The position numbers were made by a program, and so were the translations under genes. Under the pieces are notes generated by a model that saw nothing but the letters and a program-made list of their open reading frames with translations, was not told where the DNA came from and searched no databases. From the NCBI GenBank assembly GCA_031267485.1, contig JAIRYY010000210.1, positions 1 through 7,289 of the forward strand: a DNA stretch of 7,289 nt, in the 5' to 3' direction. This document shows, in pieces, positions 5,204-7,289 of this stretch (position 1 is its first letter; every line of letters starts with the position of its first letter). The stretch is from Tannerella sp. GTDB taxonomy: Bacteria; Bacteroidota; Bacteroidia; Bacteroidales; Tannerellaceae.

Positions 5204-6025
5204 ATGGACACACGTATAGATGTAAGGCAGATATTAGGAATGAAGCTGAAAGACAGGGCGAACAGAATACCGGGGTTTGTCGTGAACTACCTCATTCGCA
5301 TCATTCATCAGGACGAACTCAACGGGATTCTGCGGGATTACCGGGATTTGCAGGGCGTCGATTTCATGGAGGCGCTGGTCACGGATTATTTCAAAGTCCG
5401 GCTGAATGTCCGTCACGAAGAAAATCTTCCTCCCGGCGACGGACGGTACATCTTCGTCTCCAATCACCCGCTCGGCGGATTTGACGGCATCTGCCTGTCG
5501 TACCTGCTCGGACGGCGATACGACGGGAAAGTCCGCTATCTCGTGAACGACCTGCTGCTTGCCATACCCAACCTGCGCTCCATCTTCGTGCCCGTCAACA
5601 AGCTCGGGGCGCAAAGCCGGGAAACGGCCGGGAAAACGGAGGAGGCTTACCGGTCGGACAATCAGATTATCACGTTCCCGGCAGGATTGTGCTCGCGGAA
5701 ACACGGACGGACGATCAGAGACCCGAAATGGCGGAAATCATTTATCCAAAAGGCCGTGGAACACAAACGGGACGTCGTTCCCATCTATTTCGGGGGACGC
5801 AATTCGAACTTTTTTTACCGCCTGGCAAATTTAAGAAAGCTGTTGGGCCTGAAAATAAATCTGGAAATGCTATATTTGCCGGACGAATTGTTTAAAAACA
5901 GGAATAAAATATTTGATATCCATATCGGCAGGCCGGTACCGTGGCAAACGTTCAACTCCGGCAAACGACCGGTTGAATGGGCGGAATGGATGCAGGAAGA
6001 AGTATACAAACTCGCAGAAATTTAG
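5204..6025 (+). CDS. glsA: GlsA-like O-acyltransferase (PlsC/LPLAT family), glycine-lipid synthesis
   Basis: 273-aa acyltransferase of the lysophospholipid acyltransferase superfamily, expected at the inner face of the cytoplasmic membrane. In Bacteroides, GlsA esterifies the hydroxyl of N-acylglycine made by GlsB, giving the mature glycine lipid. Visible motifs: SNHPLGGFDG (86-95) with catalytic-type His88 and Asp94, IFVPVNKLGAQSR (127-139), FPAGLCSRK (158-166, in place of the usual FPEGTRS) and VVPIYFGGRNS (191-201). The His and Asp are five residues apart rather than the classical four (HX4D). The ATG at 5204 gives MDTRIDVRQILGMKLKDR, follows a -7 box, and is the first good start. It ends 7 nt before glsB, so the two form an operon. 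The specific assignment rests mainly on pairing with the GNAT gene. The alternative is an ordinary 1-acylglycerol-3-phosphate acyltransferase. Confidence 0.82.
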   Translation: MDTRIDVRQILGMKLKDRANRIPGFVVNYLIRIIHQDELNGILRDYRDLQGVDFMEALVTDYFKVRLNVRHEENLPPGDGRYIFVSNHPLGGFDGICLSYLLGRRYDGKVRYLVNDLLLAIPNLRSIFVPVNKLGAQSRETAGKTEEAYRSDNQIITFPAGLCSRKHGRTIRDPKWRKSFIQKAVEHKRDVVPIYFGGRNSNFFYRLANLRKLLGLKINLEMLYLPDELFKNRNKIFDIHIGRPVPWQTFNSGKRPVEWAEWMQEEVYKLAEI

Positions 6026-6032
6026 ACAGAAT

Positions 6033-7001
6033 ATGATGCAGAACATAATTGATCCGATAGACAAGGAGATTATCAAGTCCGAGCTTACGCCGGACAAAAA
6101 ACTCAGAAGCACCAACAAATCCGACAATGAAATTTACGTCATCACGTCGCAGGATTCGCCGCATACCATGCTGGAGATAGGCCGCCTGCGCGAGATTGCG
6201 TTCCGCTACTACGGCGGGGGCACGGGGCTGTCGTGCGACATCGACGAATTTGACACGATGGACGGCGCTTACCGGCAGCTTATCGTCTGGAGCCCGCGGG
6301 ATGAGGAAATACTGGGAGGCTACCGCTTTTTATGCGGCTCGGACGTCCGGTTCGACAAACAGGGGAAGCCCGTGCTTGCCACCGCGCACCTGTTCAACTT
6401 TTCCGAAAATTTCCTGACAAACTACCTGCCGTATACCGTGGAACTGGGACGCTCTTTCGTTTCACTCGGCTACCAGGCCTCCCTCGGACGCACGAAGGGC
6501 ATTTTTATCCTCGACAATCTGTGGGACGGACTTGGCGCGCTGCCCGTCATCGACCCGTCGCTGAAATATTTCTACGGGAAAGTGACCATGTACAACACCT
6601 ACGACACGCAGGCGCGCGACATGATTCTGTACTTCCTCCAGCGGCATTTCCCCGACAACGACCGCCTCGTCGCGCCGATACACCCGCTGGAAACCCATTC
6701 CGACGGGGAAAAACTGTCGAAACTGTTCAACAAAAACAATTTCAAGGATGACTATCGCATCCTGAACCGGGAAGTGCGCAAACTCGGCATCAACGTGCCG
6801 CCGCTGGTGAATGCCTACATGAGCCTCTCGCCCAAAATGCGCATGTTCGGAACCGCTATCAACCGTGAATTTGGAGAAGTGGAAGAAACGGGCATCCTCA
6901 TCGCGATAAACGAAATCCTCGAAGAAAAGAAAAAACGCCACATGGAAACGTTCCTCAACGACTCAAACATCGACCGGATTCAGATTATAAAAGTGAGCTG
7001 A
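6033..7001 (+). CDS. glsB: GlsB-like N-acyltransferase (GNAT/OlsB-hemolysin family), glycine-lipid synthesis
   Basis: 322-aa protein of the OlsB/hemolysin-like GNAT family. In Bacteroides, GlsB transfers a 3-hydroxyacyl chain to the amino group of glycine, the first step of glycine-lipid synthesis; GlsA completes the lipid. Seen in the sequence: LRE-AFRYYGGGTG (52-64), DIDEFD (69-74), the strand EEILGGYRFL (91-100), the family hallmark ELGRSFV (137-143) followed by YQASLGRTKGIFILDNLWDGLGAL, then a C-terminal region with NVPPLVNAYMSLSPKMRMFGTAIN (254-277) typical of this family. Starts at 6033 and 6036 are both possible (Met-Met-Gln-Asn); I take the first. The frame is open upstream to 5913, but that part overlaps glsA and is not expected to be used. 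The stop is TGA at 6999-7001. The length and all blocks look intact. Confidence 0.85.
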   Translation: MMQNIIDPIDKEIIKSELTPDKKLRSTNKSDNEIYVITSQDSPHTMLEIGRLREIAFRYYGGGTGLSCDIDEFDTMDGAYRQLIVWSPRDEEILGGYRFLCGSDVRFDKQGKPVLATAHLFNFSENFLTNYLPYTVELGRSFVSLGYQASLGRTKGIFILDNLWDGLGALPVIDPSLKYFYGKVTMYNTYDTQARDMILYFLQRHFPDNDRLVAPIHPLETHSDGEKLSKLFNKNNFKDDYRILNREVRKLGINVPPLVNAYMSLSPKMRMFGTAINREFGEVEETGILIAINEILEEKKKRHMETFLNDSNIDRIQIIKVS

Positions 7002-7070
7002 CCGGCGAACGCCCCCCCTTGAATAGCCGGACAACTGTCAGGGCGCTGTCCGAAAAAAATAACCATTCCC

Positions 7071-7101
7071 CGCCGGCACGGTCTGCATGACCGCGCCGGC
7101 G
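7071..7101. terminator. Hairpin after glsB, possible terminator
   Basis: CGCCGGC plus CGGT (7071-7082) pairs with ACCG plus GCCGGCG (7090-7101) around a 7-nt loop; 11 of 12 positions pair, with one A/C mismatch. It is strong and GC-rich and lies 70 bp after glsB, but lacks a real T-run on the plus strand. It may stop or process the glsAB transcript, or be a dispersed palindrome. Confidence 0.45.
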
Positions 7102-7145
7102 TAATTCATAAATTGAAAAATTATCCGGTGATTTTTTTTCTTTTT

Positions 7146-7177
7146 GTTGTAGATTTCAAAAAAACATACTATTTTTG
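7146..7177 (+). promoter_or_regulatory. Bacteroidota-type promoter for the right-edge gene
   Basis: GTTG (7146-7149) and TATTTTTG (7170-7177) are spaced by 20 nt, with CCGCCG immediately downstream exactly as at 4331-4336. The ATG follows 61 nt after the box. The -33 element is a partial match. Confidence 0.55.
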
Positions 7178-7237
7178 CCGCCGATATTTATACACGGTTA
7201 AATTAAACAGTGGATACGGATTAAAAAAATAAATAAA

Positions 7238-7289
7238 ATGCTCTCGATTAACAAAAAAAACATCTCATATTTTGAATTAATTAACGCCC
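7238..7289 (+). CDS. Start of an unidentified gene, cut by the right edge
   Basis: Seventeen codons are visible (MLSINKKNISYFELINA) after an A-rich leader ending AAATAAATAAAATG, preceded by a promoter at the expected distance. No signal peptide can be judged. The start region parallels the truncated ORF at 4396: the same 32-nt distance from ATG to a TTTTGA-TTAATTAAC-CCC block (18 of 20 bases identical) and the same phase. I do not recognise the family. Confidence 0.45.
   Translation, partial: MLSINKKNISYFELINA

Noticed and set aside
5872..5879. TATATTTG, a perfect -7 consensus inside glsA
   Set aside because: It encodes part of the LYLPDELF segment, has no good -33 partner checked at the right spacing, and is about 150 bp before glsB, which is only 7 nt from glsA.
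5913..6032. N-terminal extension of glsB by 40 codons
   Set aside because: It overlaps the glsA coding region in another frame and gives a basic, non-family N-terminus; the ATG pair at 6033/6036 just after the glsA stop is the natural start.
6462..6941. 159-codon minus-strand frame inside glsB
   Set aside because: Antisense to conserved GNAT-family sequence; no promoter or family resemblance.

Overview
The window looks like chromosomal DNA from a member of the Bacteroidales (phylum Bacteroidota). The evidence is a Bacteroidota-type division/cell-wall (dcw) cluster with a short FtsL and a PASTA-tailed FtsI, a glycine-lipid acyltransferase pair typical of Bacteroides and relatives, promoters of the form TTTG / TAnnTTTG, and no Shine-Dalgarno sequences before most starts. 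Base composition is moderate to slightly GC-rich in genes and strongly AT-rich between them. I cannot name the genus.

Left half (1-4112, minus strand): a dcw operon read right to left, rsmH - ftsL - ftsI - murE. murE runs off the left edge just before its P-loop. rsmH, ftsL and ftsI are packed with 12-20 nt gaps. The ftsI-murE junction is instead opened by about 170 bp of degenerate 7-bp repeats around a GC-rich palindrome. The same heptamer family also sits inside the murE reading frame, in frame. No mraZ lies upstream of rsmH, where it is usually found; that position holds AT-rich DNA with several inverted repeats.

Middle (4113-5203): a low-gene-density stretch. It has a good plus-strand Bacteroidota promoter, a 51-codon frame that appears to be the start of one gene joined out of frame to the 3' remnant of an outer-membrane beta-barrel (TonB-receptor-like) gene, and a 128-bp long-palindrome repeat containing the motif GATTGCTTCGTTCCTCGC. 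This looks like an old rearrangement site next to the dcw operon.

Right half (5204-7289, plus strand): glsA and glsB, the two acyltransferases that make glycine (N-acyl-acyloxy) lipids, in a tight operon with its own -7 box. After glsB come a hairpin and a second promoter-leader-start module that resembles the one at 4300-4447, leading into a gene cut by the right edge.

The genes themselves are mostly core functions. The notable material is repetitive and positional: heptamer arrays inside and around cell-wall genes, a missing mraZ, and two matching promoter-leader modules. I found no convincing new multi-gene system.
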